64,000 nt of DNA from Bordetella sp. LUAb4. Its GTDB lineage: Bacteria > Pseudomonadota > Gammaproteobacteria > Burkholderiales > Burkholderiaceae_B. The translations under genes and the position numbers were made by a program. The notes under the pieces were generated by a model. It ran no database searches. It was not told where the DNA came from and was given only the letters and a program-made list of their open reading frames with translations. Below, piece after piece: positions 25,706-33,790 of the stretch. The stretch covers positions 124,001-188,000 of the forward strand of contig NZ_JAHPZX010000004.1 of the NCBI RefSeq assembly GCF_021325795.1, given 5' to 3'. Positions within the stretch are counted from its first letter, which is position 1, and the number at the start of each line of letters is the position of its first letter.

Positions 25706-26433
25706 CGGCGGGCTCCCGCATCAGGGTGGACGGGAATGGCGGCGCCGGTCTGCGCCAGGCTGGCATAGAGCTTTTCCAGGGTCATGGCCTGGAAGGTCTC
25801 GATGTGGCGGCGGGCAATCAATTCCACGCGCTTGCAGTCGCCCTCGGCGAAGGCGTCGATCATGGCGTTGTGATCGTGCTTGATTTCCGGTTTGGTCTTC
25901 TGCACGCCGAAGCCCAGCGCGACCAGGCGCGACATCTCATCGAGCAGCGTGGTCAAGGACTTGTGCAGGCGCTCGTTGCCGCTGGCCGCCGCGATAGCCA
26001 GATGGAAGGCCTTGTTGGCATCCATGAAGACATCGATCTGGTCGTTCAGCTTGAGCACAGGATGCTGCAGGCGGCACGCCGCCTCCAGTTCGCGCAGCAG
26101 GCCCAGGTCGACGCGTCCCACGGCCAGGCGCGCCGCCAGCGGTTCCAGCTGGACGCGCAAGCTGAAGACTTCCTCGACATCGCGCAACGTGATGGGCGAG
26201 ATCTGATAGCCCTTGCGCGGACGCGAGCGCACGAACCCTTCCTGGGCCAGACGCACCAGCGCGATACGGCAGCTGGTCTTGCGGATATCGTAGGTGGCCA
26301 TCAGCTCCGGCTCGGTGACGAAAGCCCCCGGCGCCAGGCGGCACGATATGACATCGCGCCGGATACGCTGGTAAGCATCGTCGCCGAAGCTGGTGGCGAC
26401 GGCGGCAGGAAGTAATTCGAGGAGGTCAGTCAT
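25702..26433 (-). CDS. GntR-family (FCD) transcriptional regulator
   Basis: First gene of the 26433-19704 operon. The 243 residues hold a winged helix (DDAYQRIRRDVISCRLAPGAFV through TSCRIALVRLAQEGFVRSRPRKGYQI) and an all-helical FCD ligand-binding domain with the metal/ligand His region (RRHIETFQAM). It likely represses its own operon until the transported acid or its CoA ester is present. The upstream symmetric sequence at 26541-26565 is a candidate operator. Confidence 0.9.
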   Translation of the reverse strand: MTDLLELLPAAVATSFGDDAYQRIRRDVISCRLAPGAFVTEPELMATYDIRKTSCRIALVRLAQEGFVRSRPRKGYQISPITLRDVEEVFSLRVQLEPLAARLAVGRVDLGLLRELEAACRLQHPVLKLNDQIDVFMDANKAFHLAIAAASGNERLHKSLTTLLDEMSRLVALGFGVQKTKPEIKHDHNAMIDAFAEGDCKRVELIARRHIETFQAMTLEKLYASLAQTGAAIPVHPDAGARR

Positions 26434-26747
26434 CGTCCGTGATCCACTTTGAACGTTGTACTGAGCAGCTCACAGATTCAGTGAGAGGCGAGCACAAACC
26501 GATTCTAGGTAGACCGGGACGATCGGAGAACTACGAAATTTCCCTAAGCTTATACAAAATAGGGATAAAGCCGCCTGGGCAGCCCAGGGCTGCTGCAGTG
26601 CAAAAGTAAATCAAGTCAAGGACATAGTTGCCGAGGTGCAGGCGAATTGTGCGCTGCGATAAGGACATACCCGAGTCGAGGCCGCGAGGGCGTCCCCGGA
26701 TTGCCCTGCTCGCCTGAATCGTTGCGCAAGCAGGGGCGGGCGCCCCA
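26434..26747. other. Intergenic region, promoter side of the GntR-ABC operon
   Basis: 314 bases with no gene that I can support. It holds the probable promoter and operator of the minus-strand GntR-ABC operon, and at its high-coordinate end a short GC-rich palindrome (GGGGCG-GG-CGCCCC, 26733-26746) right behind the chemoreceptor stop, which could act as a weak terminator. Confidence 0.45.
26541..26565. promoter_or_regulatory. Candidate GntR operator
   Basis: TCCCT and AGGGA arms flank an AT-rich centre containing, on the minus strand, TTGTATAA. FCD-type GntR proteins often bind short AT-rich dyads containing TNGTATACNA-like cores. It lies about 110 bases upstream of the regulator start. Candidate only. 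Confidence 0.35.
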
Positions 26748-28079
26748 TCAATTGGAACGCTTGAGCTCCAGTTCCCGGATGGCGGCATGCACGGTTGCGA
26801 CGCCTTCCGTCTGCGCCTGCGCTGATTCGGCGATCTGGGACATCAGGCTGCGCACGGCCTGCACCGACTCGGTCAACTGGTGCATGGTTTCCCCGACCGA
26901 ACGAGCCTGGGCTTCGCCGCTGCTGATCTGCTGCACGGAGTCCGAGATGAGCGTGGCGATGGCCTTGGCCGACTCCGCGCTGCGCTGGGCCAGGGCCCGC
27001 ACTTCGCTTGCGACTACGCTGAAGCCGCGCCCCAGTTGTCCGGCCCGCGCGGCCTCGATGGCGGCGTTCAATGCCAGCAGATTGGTCTGGAAGGCAATGC
27101 TGTCCAGCAGGGTGGTGATCTCGGAGATCTTGGAGGATGCCGCCGTCAGTTCCGTCATGCGCGCCATCAAGGCCGCCACATTGGTGCCGCCGACATCGGC
27201 ATTGTCGGCGGCGTCGCGCGTCAGCGCTTGGGCTTCGTTGGCCTGCGTGGCGTTGACCTGGACCACCTGCGCCATTTCCCGCACGGCGCGCGCCAGGGTC
27301 TGGGTGCTCTGGGTCTGGCGGGTGATGTCGGTGGCGTACTTGACCACCTTGAACGGGCGGCCGTTCATGTCGAGGATGGGGTTGTAGGTCGCCTGGATCC
27401 AGACTTCCTTGCCGTTCTTGCCCACGCGGCGATAGATATTGGCGTCGAAATTGCCCGCCCGCAGCTTGCGCCAGAACTCCTTGTATTCCGCTGATTCGCG
27501 CAGCTCCGACTCGACGAACATGGCATGGTGGCGGCCGACGATTTCGTCGTACTCATAGCCCATGGCCTGCAAAAAGCTGTCATTGGCGTAGAGGATCACG
27601 CCATCCAGCGAGAACTCGATGACCGCCTGCGACTTGCTGATCGCGGCGATCTGCCCCTCCAGGTCGGCCTGGCGCAGCTTCTCGCTGGTGATGTCGGCAC
27701 CGTACTTGACGATGCGCGCCACCTTGCCGGCGCGGTCGATGATGGGGTTGTAGGTGGCCTGGATCCAGACCTCGCGACCGCCCTTGGCGATGCGTTTGTA
27801 TTGGCCCGAGTCGAACGTGCCTTCACCCAGCCGGCGCCAGAAGTCCTGGTAATCGGGGCTGGCCCGTTCTTCCGGCGCGACCAGGATGCTGTGGTGGCGG
27901 CCCACCAGTTCATGCAGCGCGTACCCCATGGCGCGCAGGAAATACGCATTGGCATTGACGATGGTGCCGTCGGGCAGGAATTCGATGACCGCCTGGGACT
28001 GCGACAGCGCGTCCAGTTGGGCGGCGGCCGGCGCACCCGGACGACGAAAGCATTTCAGCAGTTTCAATGACTTCAGCAT
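26748..28079 (-). CDS. Soluble chemoreceptor with two PAS domains (BdlA-like)
   Basis: Cytoplasmic methyl-accepting chemotaxis protein of 443 residues. Two PAS domains (about 25-140 and 145-262) are near repeats of each other: SQAVIEF, RAMGY/QAMGY, VGRHH and [11 protein letters not shown] occur in both. The signalling hairpin tip around [26 protein letters not shown] follows. No membrane segment is seen, so it senses an internal signal such as redox or a bound cofactor, like BdlA and Aer-2-type receptors. No che or flagellar genes are nearby. Confidence 0.92.
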   Translation of the reverse strand: MLKSLKLLKCFRRPGAPAAAQLDALSQSQAVIEFLPDGTIVNANAYFLRAMGYALHELVGRHHSILVAPEERASPDYQDFWRRLGEGTFDSGQYKRIAKGGREVWIQATYNPIIDRAGKVARIVKYGADITSEKLRQADLEGQIAAISKSQAVIEFSLDGVILYANDSFLQAMGYEYDEIVGRHHAMFVESELRESAEYKEFWRKLRAGNFDANIYRRVGKNGKEVWIQATYNPILDMNGRPFKVVKYATDITRQTQSTQTLARAVREMAQVVQVNATQANEAQALTRDAADNADVGGTNVAALMARMTELTAASSKISEITTLLDSIAFQTNLLALNAAIEAARAGQLGRGFSVVASEVRALAQRSAESAKAIATLISDSVQQISSGEAQARSVGETMHQLTESVQAVRSLMSQIAESAQAQTEGVATVHAAIRELELKRSN

Positions 28080-28757
28080 GTGTCCTCGGTTTGGCCTGAT
28101 CGCTGCGCGGGGTGTTCGGCACCCGGGGGGCCTGGATGCGCCGGTGGCGGCATGAGCGGGCGTTCAGTTCCACGCCTCATTGCGCGGAAAGGACGCGGCT
28201 GTACGTCCCCGATCCGTTTACGCCCGGTCGTAGCAAGGCTTAAGGGTGAGGAAAAGGGCGCTTACATCTATGCCGAAAAATCATGCGTTCTTTGCCTAGT
28301 GCACTGGAATATTGCCTTCGGTATCCCACGGTTTCGCTTGATTTCGGCAGAACTGAAATACAGAGAATGAAGGGTAGATATGGCTTGGACGTTCGGCGCG
28401 TTCTTGCCTGGTAAGGCCGGACCCGGCGTCGTCCCGTGATTTACGGGCGTTTAACGGGCGCTATTTTTAGCTTACCGGCAGGGTGGCCGCGGGATTTCCC
28501 TCGGGAGGAAGGTCGCATGGCCTCTTTTCATTTATCGGATCAAGGACGGAGGCGAGGGGGAGCTTGCTTCAACGCATCGGGTCGACTCTGGCGAGCCGTG
28601 GGAACCATGCAAGGCGAATTGCTCCGTATGTGGGATGCCGGAAACGGAGTGCTGAGGTTGGCCGACGCTGTCGGGCAACTGCTCATGGTTTCGGCTGATC
28701 TTGTTTGAAGTCCTTGATGTTCCTGATGTTCCTGATGTTCTTGATGAGTGGTGAACC
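28080..28757. other. Long AT-richer intergenic region
   Basis: 678 bases between the chemoreceptor (minus) and the next effector-like gene (plus), less GC-rich than the flanks. A 90-codon open frame at 28436-28708 lacks a clear ribosome site and family resemblance, so I do not call it. The end of the region carries a 9-base tandem repeat. Promoters for both divergent genes must lie here. Confidence 0.45.
28711..28746. repeat. Four tandem copies of a 9-base unit, TTCCTGATG
   Basis: Units at 28711, 28720, 28729 and 28738 read TCCTTGATG, TTCCTGATG, TTCCTGATG and TTCTTGATG. The array ends 11 bases before ATG 28758, so it occupies the 5' leader and overlaps the ribosome-binding region of the effector-like gene. 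Copy-number change would alter leader spacing and perhaps expression. Confidence 0.85.
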
Positions 28758-29819
28758 ATGCCTAACGATATGACCGCGCTGCCTGCGCTGCTTCCTTCCG
28801 ATCTCCTGCACCGCCAGCCCGATGGCGAGGATGCCGCATCGATACGAAGCGGCAAAAGCGTAGGCGTCCTTGACGACAAGTCCGCCTTTGGCTCCGGGAT
28901 CGTGGGTGCCAACACGCATGGACGTGCCCGCGCAACGCGTGCGGGCCGCCTGCGCGCCTGGATCTGCGACCACTTTCCGCGCTTCGCGGCTTTCGTCGGC
29001 ATCAAGCGCGCGGGGAAAGACAACGCCGTCGACGTGGATGCGCTGCGGATGACGCACGCCCGCCAGTTGGAGGCCTTGCAAGCGGCCTTGGCACAAGCCA
29101 AGGATGAGTCTCGATTGGCCCGGCGTGAACGTGGCTTGGCCGGGCTCGAAACCCAGTCGGCTTTCGCCGAGCTTTATGCCAAGGAAAACGAGTTGCTGAA
29201 GGTCGAGGAGAGCCTGCAATCCACTCGCACCGAGTTTGCTCAGCTACTGGGCCAGCTCAAGGCTTCTCTCGCCCAGAACGAGGCTGATCGCCTTCTTATC
29301 GAACAACTGGGTAAGGATCTCGCCACGCAGGCGCTGAACCGCGATAAGCCGCAGGTGCACGAGGAGGGATTTGACGTTCGGTTTCCGGCTCTGTGGAGCG
29401 CCCAGATACAGGGCCTTGCCGATGAGGTGATGGCGTTGGCGAACGACATGCAGCACGAAGCCGACGCGAGAGCGGCCGGGCGTTTCGCGCAGGATACCGT
29501 CATCGGCTACGCGCCGACAGGGAAGCATTTCAGCTTCCATATTCCCGGTGATTCCGAGCTCTCCAGCGATGAGACCGATCTTTCCGGCGATGAGGCCGAC
29601 GTTTTCAGCGACGGGGCCGACGTTTCCATCGGTGATGCAGGCCCGGCTACGTTTGCCGTGCATGCCGATGGGGCGTCGAAAATGGACGAGTCGTGGGATT
29701 CCGATGACAGTGGATGCCCGCGGTCGGGGGATACGCCAGTCGACAGCGATGCGGAAGACATTCGCGCTGAAGCGCCGGTGCCCAGACCGCGCAGCAAGGT
29801 CACGCCGTTGGTTTCTTGA
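28758..29819 (+). CDS. Effector-like hypothetical protein with coiled coil and PxxxPR motif
   Basis: 353-residue protein of no family known to me. N-terminal third: Ser/Asp-containing, then a basic stretch (about 55-88). Residues 95-195 are a long coiled coil rich in Leu/Ala/Glu/Gln. The C-terminal quarter is acidic, with 7-residue repeats (SSDETDL, SGDEADV, FSDGADV; about 269-289), and ends in EAPVPRPRSKVTPLVS; PVPRPR (340-345) matches the PxxxPR motif also present in the protein at 12951. No signal peptide or membrane helix. Isolated between unrelated genes, with a repeat in its leader. A secreted effector related in build to the 12951 product is my inference. Confidence 0.72.
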   Translation: MPNDMTALPALLPSDLLHRQPDGEDAASIRSGKSVGVLDDKSAFGSGIVGANTHGRARATRAGRLRAWICDHFPRFAAFVGIKRAGKDNAVDVDALRMTHARQLEALQAALAQAKDESRLARRERGLAGLETQSAFAELYAKENELLKVEESLQSTRTEFAQLLGQLKASLAQNEADRLLIEQLGKDLATQALNRDKPQVHEEGFDVRFPALWSAQIQGLADEVMALANDMQHEADARAAGRFAQDTVIGYAPTGKHFSFHIPGDSELSSDETDLSGDEADVFSDGADVSIGDAGPATFAVHADGASKMDESWDSDDSGCPRSGDTPVDSDAEDIRAEAPVPRPRSKVTPLVS

Positions 29820-30069
29820 CCCTCGGTGACCGGTAAGCCCGCGCCGGTGTAAGCGGACGGGGCATCGCACGCGGCGCCGGCCTGTCATGGCCGGGGCCGC
29901 GCGGGGTCAAGGCGTGGCGAGGCCTGAGCAAGCGTCGACCGGTGCCGGCGCTGACGGGGCAGTGCCTGACGCTTAGTGTTAATCGTCGCTCGCCGTTTAT
30001 ACATGGAACTTTCGTGTAATAAGTGGCCACTATGGGCCTTTGCCGCCGTGATGGTGGCGTAGAGGCACG

Positions 30070-30924
30070 ATGGAAAATCTATCCAATTCCAGCGCCATAT
30101 CCCAGGCGAGCACCACGGTCGAGGCCGAATTGCGCGAGGCAGCGGCGCGCTTTGCCGCGTTTCCGCGCGTCATCGATGCGACGCAGTTCGACTATGAAAA
30201 TCTTTGCGCGGGGGACGTCGTACTGTATGCGTTTGAGTTGGAAGACGGCGACCGCGTGGCTGCATCGTCGGCGGGCTCGTCTGGCGTCCCTGCCGTGGAC
30301 CTGGCCGACGCACGAGGCGCCTTGCCCGAAGGGGAATGGGCGGGAGAAGGCTTGCCATTCGGGCCTGCCCTTGAACACGTGCAAAGGTGCGTGCTCGCGC
30401 TACTCGAGAATGTGCTTTCCCACACCGGCGTGGCAAGGAACTGTCAGCGCTGGCGCGTAGCCCAGGAAACGCAGTCCCGTGACGAAGTCATGCTTGCGCG
30501 TGCGCAGCGAGTGCCATTTGCGTCGACGCTGTTCGCGCCGCGCCTGCTGGATATCACCCCTGGTACCCGGACGGACCGCAAGCAAAACATCATCCGACGG
30601 GCCGACGCGCTGCGGCACGCCGAATGGCCGGCCTTGCAGGCGGAGCGTATCGCCGCGCACGCGGCATTGGCGACGCTCAAACGGGCCGCGGAGCGCGATC
30701 CGGCGCATGCCGATGCGGCGTTTCACGCTGAACTGACGAAAATGAAAGGGCTGCTCGACGCGTGCGGCGAACTCGTTGATTTGTTCGGAGGCGCCATACC
30801 GCCGCAAGCGGGTCCCGATGTTTCCGCAACGGATCCCGACAAGTTGGAAGTTCTGTGGTGTCCACCGGCGACCACCCGCCGATCATGGATGATGAGACGG
30901 CGGCACTGCGTCGTCGTGGGTTGA
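30070..30924 (+). CDS. Hypothetical protein, possible third effector-like gene
   Basis: 284 residues starting MENLSNSSAISQASTT, a Ser/Thr/Asn-rich N-terminus, with GAGG before the ATG. Helical Ala/Arg-rich segments fill most of the rest, and FDYENLCAG (Y42) carries the same YENL string as the repeats of the 12951 product. No domain, signal peptide or membrane segment is recognised. The C-terminus is basic and its last 42 bases overlap the convergent IclR gene. It follows the 28758 gene by 250 bases, so the two may form a small unit, though with separate promoters possible. Confidence 0.6.
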   Translation: MENLSNSSAISQASTTVEAELREAAARFAAFPRVIDATQFDYENLCAGDVVLYAFELEDGDRVAASSAGSSGVPAVDLADARGALPEGEWAGEGLPFGPALEHVQRCVLALLENVLSHTGVARNCQRWRVAQETQSRDEVMLARAQRVPFASTLFAPRLLDITPGTRTDRKQNIIRRADALRHAEWPALQAERIAAHAALATLKRAAERDPAHADAAFHAELTKMKGLLDACGELVDLFGGAIPPQAGPDVSATDPDKLEVLWCPPATTRRSWMMRRRHCVVVG

Positions 30925-31716
30925 CGGGGCGGGCCATTCGGGAGCGGCCAGGGCGTAGTCGCGGGCAGGGGCGCCGCTCATGGCCAGGGCAGTGGATGCT
31001 TTGCGGGCGGCTTGCATGACGGCGGGGGCGTAAGACTCGAGGTCGGCCAGCGAAAGTTGGTCCGCGGGACCGGCGACGCACAAAGCGCCAATGACTTTCC
31101 AGGATCCACCGAAAACGGGGGCGGCAACGCTGGCCGCGCCCGGATGCATTTCCGCCAGCGTGCACCAGTAGCCTTGGCGCCGGATTTGCTCGAAGACGCC
31201 ACCCGATTGGCCCTCGAAGGCCAGAATGACCTTGCCGGCCGAACCCTTGGTCAGCGGCAGCGGCTGGCCCACGCGGGAGCTGCTGGCGAAATCGTCATGT
31301 CCCCTTACGCGGATCAGGCGTACGCGGCTATTGCCGTCATGCGCGAAGAAAGAGCTGGTCTTGCCGGTGACACGCGCCAGATCGCGCAATATCGGTTCCA
31401 GGACATCGTGCAGGTCGAAGGCAACGTGGTACCGCGCCGACAGCCAGGCGGTGGCTGGTCCCAGGCGCCAGCAGGCGTTGTCCAATTGCACCAGATACCC
31501 CGCCTGCGCCAGTGTATGCGCCAAGCGAAACGTCGTGGTCTTGGGCAGGGCGCTGCGGCGGGCCAGTTCGGCCAGGCTCAACTGGCTGTCCTCGATGCCG
31601 AAGGCGTCCAGCAGCGTCAGGGCACGGACGACGGCGGTGACGGGATCGGGAGCGGGCCGGGGGCTTGGCTTGGGGGTCGGCTTGAGATTCGGCTTGAAAG
31701 CGCTGCGGGCGGACAT
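30883..31716 (-). CDS. IclR-family transcriptional regulator
   Basis: 277 residues: a Pro/Lys-rich N-terminal extension (about 25 residues), winged helix (VRALTLLDAFGIEDSQLSLAELARRSALPKTTTFRLAHTLAQAGYL) and an IclR effector domain (LTKGSAGKVILAFEG, then ASVAAPVFGGSWKVIGALCVAGP). It is divergent from the hydratase gene at 31858, so it most likely controls the hydratase/aldolase pair. Its 3' end overlaps the hypothetical gene at 30070 tail to tail. Confidence 0.9.
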   Translation of the reverse strand: MSARSAFKPNLKPTPKPSPRPAPDPVTAVVRALTLLDAFGIEDSQLSLAELARRSALPKTTTFRLAHTLAQAGYLVQLDNACWRLGPATAWLSARYHVAFDLHDVLEPILRDLARVTGKTSSFFAHDGNSRVRLIRVRGHDDFASSSRVGQPLPLTKGSAGKVILAFEGQSGGVFEQIRRQGYWCTLAEMHPGAASVAAPVFGGSWKVIGALCVAGPADQLSLADLESYAPAVMQAARKASTALAMSGAPARDYALAAPEWPAPSTHDDAVPPSHHP

Positions 31717-31857
31717 GCGGGGTGCGGGACGGGATGCGGATTTTGTCAGGGCGGATGCGGTATCGTTCCACCAGTCGGAACGCTATTGTAGGCCGGTCAC
31801 GGAGTGCCTAGACTCCCCCTCGACCAGACCCATGCAGAATCCCGCAGGAGCAGCATC

Positions 31858-32892
31858 ATGATCATCGATTGTCACGGCCATTACACGACGGCGCCACAGC
31901 GCCTGCGCGATTTCCGCCAAAGTCAGATCGCCGCCGTGATCGACAAGACCAAGCACAGCCCCGATCCCAATATTCGTTTCAGCGACGATGAAATCCGGGA
32001 AGGCCTGGAACACAACCAGATCCGCATCCAGCGCGAGCGTGGCGTGGACCTGACGCTGTTTTCGCCGCAGGCCGGCCAGATGGCGCATCACATCGGCGAC
32101 GCCAAGGTCAGCGCCACCTGGACGCGCCTGTGCAATGACCTGATCCACCGCGCGGTAGAACTGTATCCCAGCAACCTGGTGGGGGTCTGCCAGCTGCCGC
32201 AGTCGCCGGGCGTAAGTCCCGCGGAATGCATTCCGGAACTGGTGCGCTGCGTGGAAGAGCTGGGCTTCGTCGGCTGCAATATCAACCCGGATCCGACCGA
32301 CGGCTATTGGACGGATCCCCCGCTGACGCAGAAGCACTGGTATCCGCTGTTCGAGAAAATGGTCGAGCTGGATGTGCCGGGCATGATCCACGTCAGTTGC
32401 TCCTGCAATCCTAATTTTCACTTCACCGGTGCGCACTACATCAACGGCGACACGACAGCATTCATGCAGTTTCTGCAGGCTGACCTGTTCAAGGACTTCC
32501 CAACGCTGAAGATGGTCATCCCACATGGTGGCGGTGCCGTGCCTTACCACTGGGGCCGCTATCAGGGCCTGGCCCAGAATCTGCAACGTCCGCCGGTGGA
32601 AGAGTTGCTGAACAACGTGTATTTCGATACCTGCGTCTATCACCAGCCTGGCATCGAATTGCTGCTGGAGGTGATTCCGCCGGAGAACGTGCTGTTCGCG
32701 TCGGAAATCGTCGGTGCGGTCAAGGGCATCAACCCGCGCACCGGCTTCAACTACGACGACACCAAGCGTTACATCGACGCGGTCAGCTGGCTCTCCGAAG
32801 AGAATCGCCGCCTGATGTTCAGCGAGAATGCTTTCAACGTCTACAGCCGCCTGCGTCCGGAACTGGAACGGCGCGGCGTTTTGTCCGCCTGA
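31858..32892 (+). CDS. 4-oxalomesaconate hydratase (LigJ-like amidohydrolase)
   Basis: Zinc-dependent amidohydrolase-superfamily hydratase converting 4-oxalomesaconate to 4-carboxy-4-hydroxy-2-oxoadipate in the meta-cleavage pathway of protocatechuate/gallate. The 344 residues start MIIDCHGHY (metal HxH), contain FVGCNINPDPTDGYW, ELDVPGMIHVSCSCNP, VIPHGGGAVPYHWGRYQGL and FDTCVYHQPGIELL, and FASEIVGAVKGINP, strongly matching my memory of Sphingobium LigJ. ATG 31858 is preceded by CAGGAG. The likely next enzyme is encoded at 33007. The ring-cleaving dioxygenase is not in this window. Confidence 0.88.
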   Translation: MIIDCHGHYTTAPQRLRDFRQSQIAAVIDKTKHSPDPNIRFSDDEIREGLEHNQIRIQRERGVDLTLFSPQAGQMAHHIGDAKVSATWTRLCNDLIHRAVELYPSNLVGVCQLPQSPGVSPAECIPELVRCVEELGFVGCNINPDPTDGYWTDPPLTQKHWYPLFEKMVELDVPGMIHVSCSCNPNFHFTGAHYINGDTTAFMQFLQADLFKDFPTLKMVIPHGGGAVPYHWGRYQGLAQNLQRPPVEELLNNVYFDTCVYHQPGIELLLEVIPPENVLFASEIVGAVKGINPRTGFNYDDTKRYIDAVSWLSEENRRLMFSENAFNVYSRLRPELERRGVLSA

Positions 32893-33006
32893 GGCCTGCC
32901 GGGAGCCGGCTGCGCCTGCGTTCTTGGCAAAGGGAACGCGTGGGGCGGGGCCGGGTCCTGCAGGCCAGGCGTTTGCGCATATGCACACCACAGGAAGGAG
33001 TTCAGG

Positions 33007-33684
33007 ATGAACGCAGGTTTTCAGGTTCTCAAACGCAAGCGTGCCGTCGATGCAGACACGACGGCCAAGTTCGCCGCCTTGCCGGTTGCCAATATCAGCG
33101 ATGCCATGCATCGCGTCGTCGCCGGCGGTCCGCGCCTGCGGCCGTTGCACAAGGGGGGCGTGCTGGCGGGTCCCGCGCTGACGGTCAAGGTGCGTCCGGG
33201 GGACAACCTGATGATCCACATGGCGCTGAACATGGCGGTGGAAGGCGACGTCATCGTGGTCGACGCGGGCGGCGATCTGACCAATGCCCTGATCGGCGAA
33301 CGCATGATTGCTTATTGCGTGGCGAAGAAATTCGCCGGCATCATCATCAACGGGTCCGTGCGCGACCTGGCTTGGATCCGCGAGCATGATTTCCCCGTGT
33401 ACGCGGCGGGCGTCACGCACCGTGGCCCCTACAAGGATGGCCCGGGCGAGATCAACGTGCCGGTGGCCTTTGATGGGCTGGTCATCGAGCCGGGCGACCT
33501 GGTGGTCGGCGACGATGATGGCCTGCTGTGCATTCCCTACGATGCGACCAAGGAAGTGTTGGTGAAGGCGCAAGCCAAGCACAAGCAGGAAACGGACACC
33601 TTCGCCGACATCGGCAAGGGCGACAACAATCGCGCGTATTACGAGAAGCAGTTGCGCGACAAGGGTTGCTATTTCGAAGCGTGA
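33007..33684 (+). CDS. RraA-family aldolase, likely 4-carboxy-4-hydroxy-2-oxoadipate aldolase
   Basis: 225-residue RraA/HMG-CHA aldolase family protein expected to cleave 4-carboxy-4-hydroxy-2-oxoadipate into pyruvate and oxaloacetate. LPVANISDAMHR, the AGPALTVKVRPGDNLMIH segment, the metal/substrate site NGSVRDL and DLVVGDDDG are family hallmarks. It lies 114 bases downstream of the hydratase, whose product is this substrate, which supports the specific assignment. An AAGGAG ribosome site precedes the ATG. Confidence 0.88.
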   Translation: MNAGFQVLKRKRAVDADTTAKFAALPVANISDAMHRVVAGGPRLRPLHKGGVLAGPALTVKVRPGDNLMIHMALNMAVEGDVIVVDAGGDLTNALIGERMIAYCVAKKFAGIIINGSVRDLAWIREHDFPVYAAGVTHRGPYKDGPGEINVPVAFDGLVIEPGDLVVGDDDGLLCIPYDATKEVLVKAQAKHKQETDTFADIGKGDNNRAYYEKQLRDKGCYFEA

Positions 33685-33688
33685 TCGC

Positions 33689-33710
33689 GGCGGGCGGTGA
33701 ACCGCCCGCC
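33689..33710 (+). terminator. Hairpin after the aldolase gene
   Basis: A GC-rich inverted repeat (CGGGCGGT-GA-ACCGCCCG, extended by two pairs) starts five bases after the stop at 33684. No T-run follows; a 16-base tandem repeat begins immediately. Probable transcription end or mRNA-stabilising hairpin. Confidence 0.5.
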
Positions 33711-33711
33711 C

Positions 33712-33790
33712 GGGCAAGTGCCTTATTGGGCATGTGCCTTACTGGGCAAGTGCCTCATTGGGCAAGTCCCTTATTGGGCAAGTTCCTTAC
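33712..33790. repeat. 16-base tandem repeat, nearly five copies
   Basis: Unit consensus GGGCAAGTGCCTTATT, with copies starting at 33712, 33728, 33744, 33760 and 33776 (the last one base short), differing at one or two positions each. It fills the gap between the aldolase gene and the convergent MFS gene and runs into the last codons of the MFS gene. There are no unique spacers, so it is not a CRISPR array. Confidence 0.92.

Noticed and set aside
28436-28708. 90-codon plus-strand frame in the long intergenic region
   Set aside because: No clear ribosome site, no domain, composition not convincing; left as an intergenic note.
12951-30924. Type III secretion apparatus genes near the effector-like genes
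   Set aside because: No secretin, ATPase, needle or recognisable chaperone genes occur in the window, so secretion route remains inference.
33712-33790. Possible CRISPR array
   Set aside because: The 16-base units abut each other with no unique spacers, and no cas genes are present.
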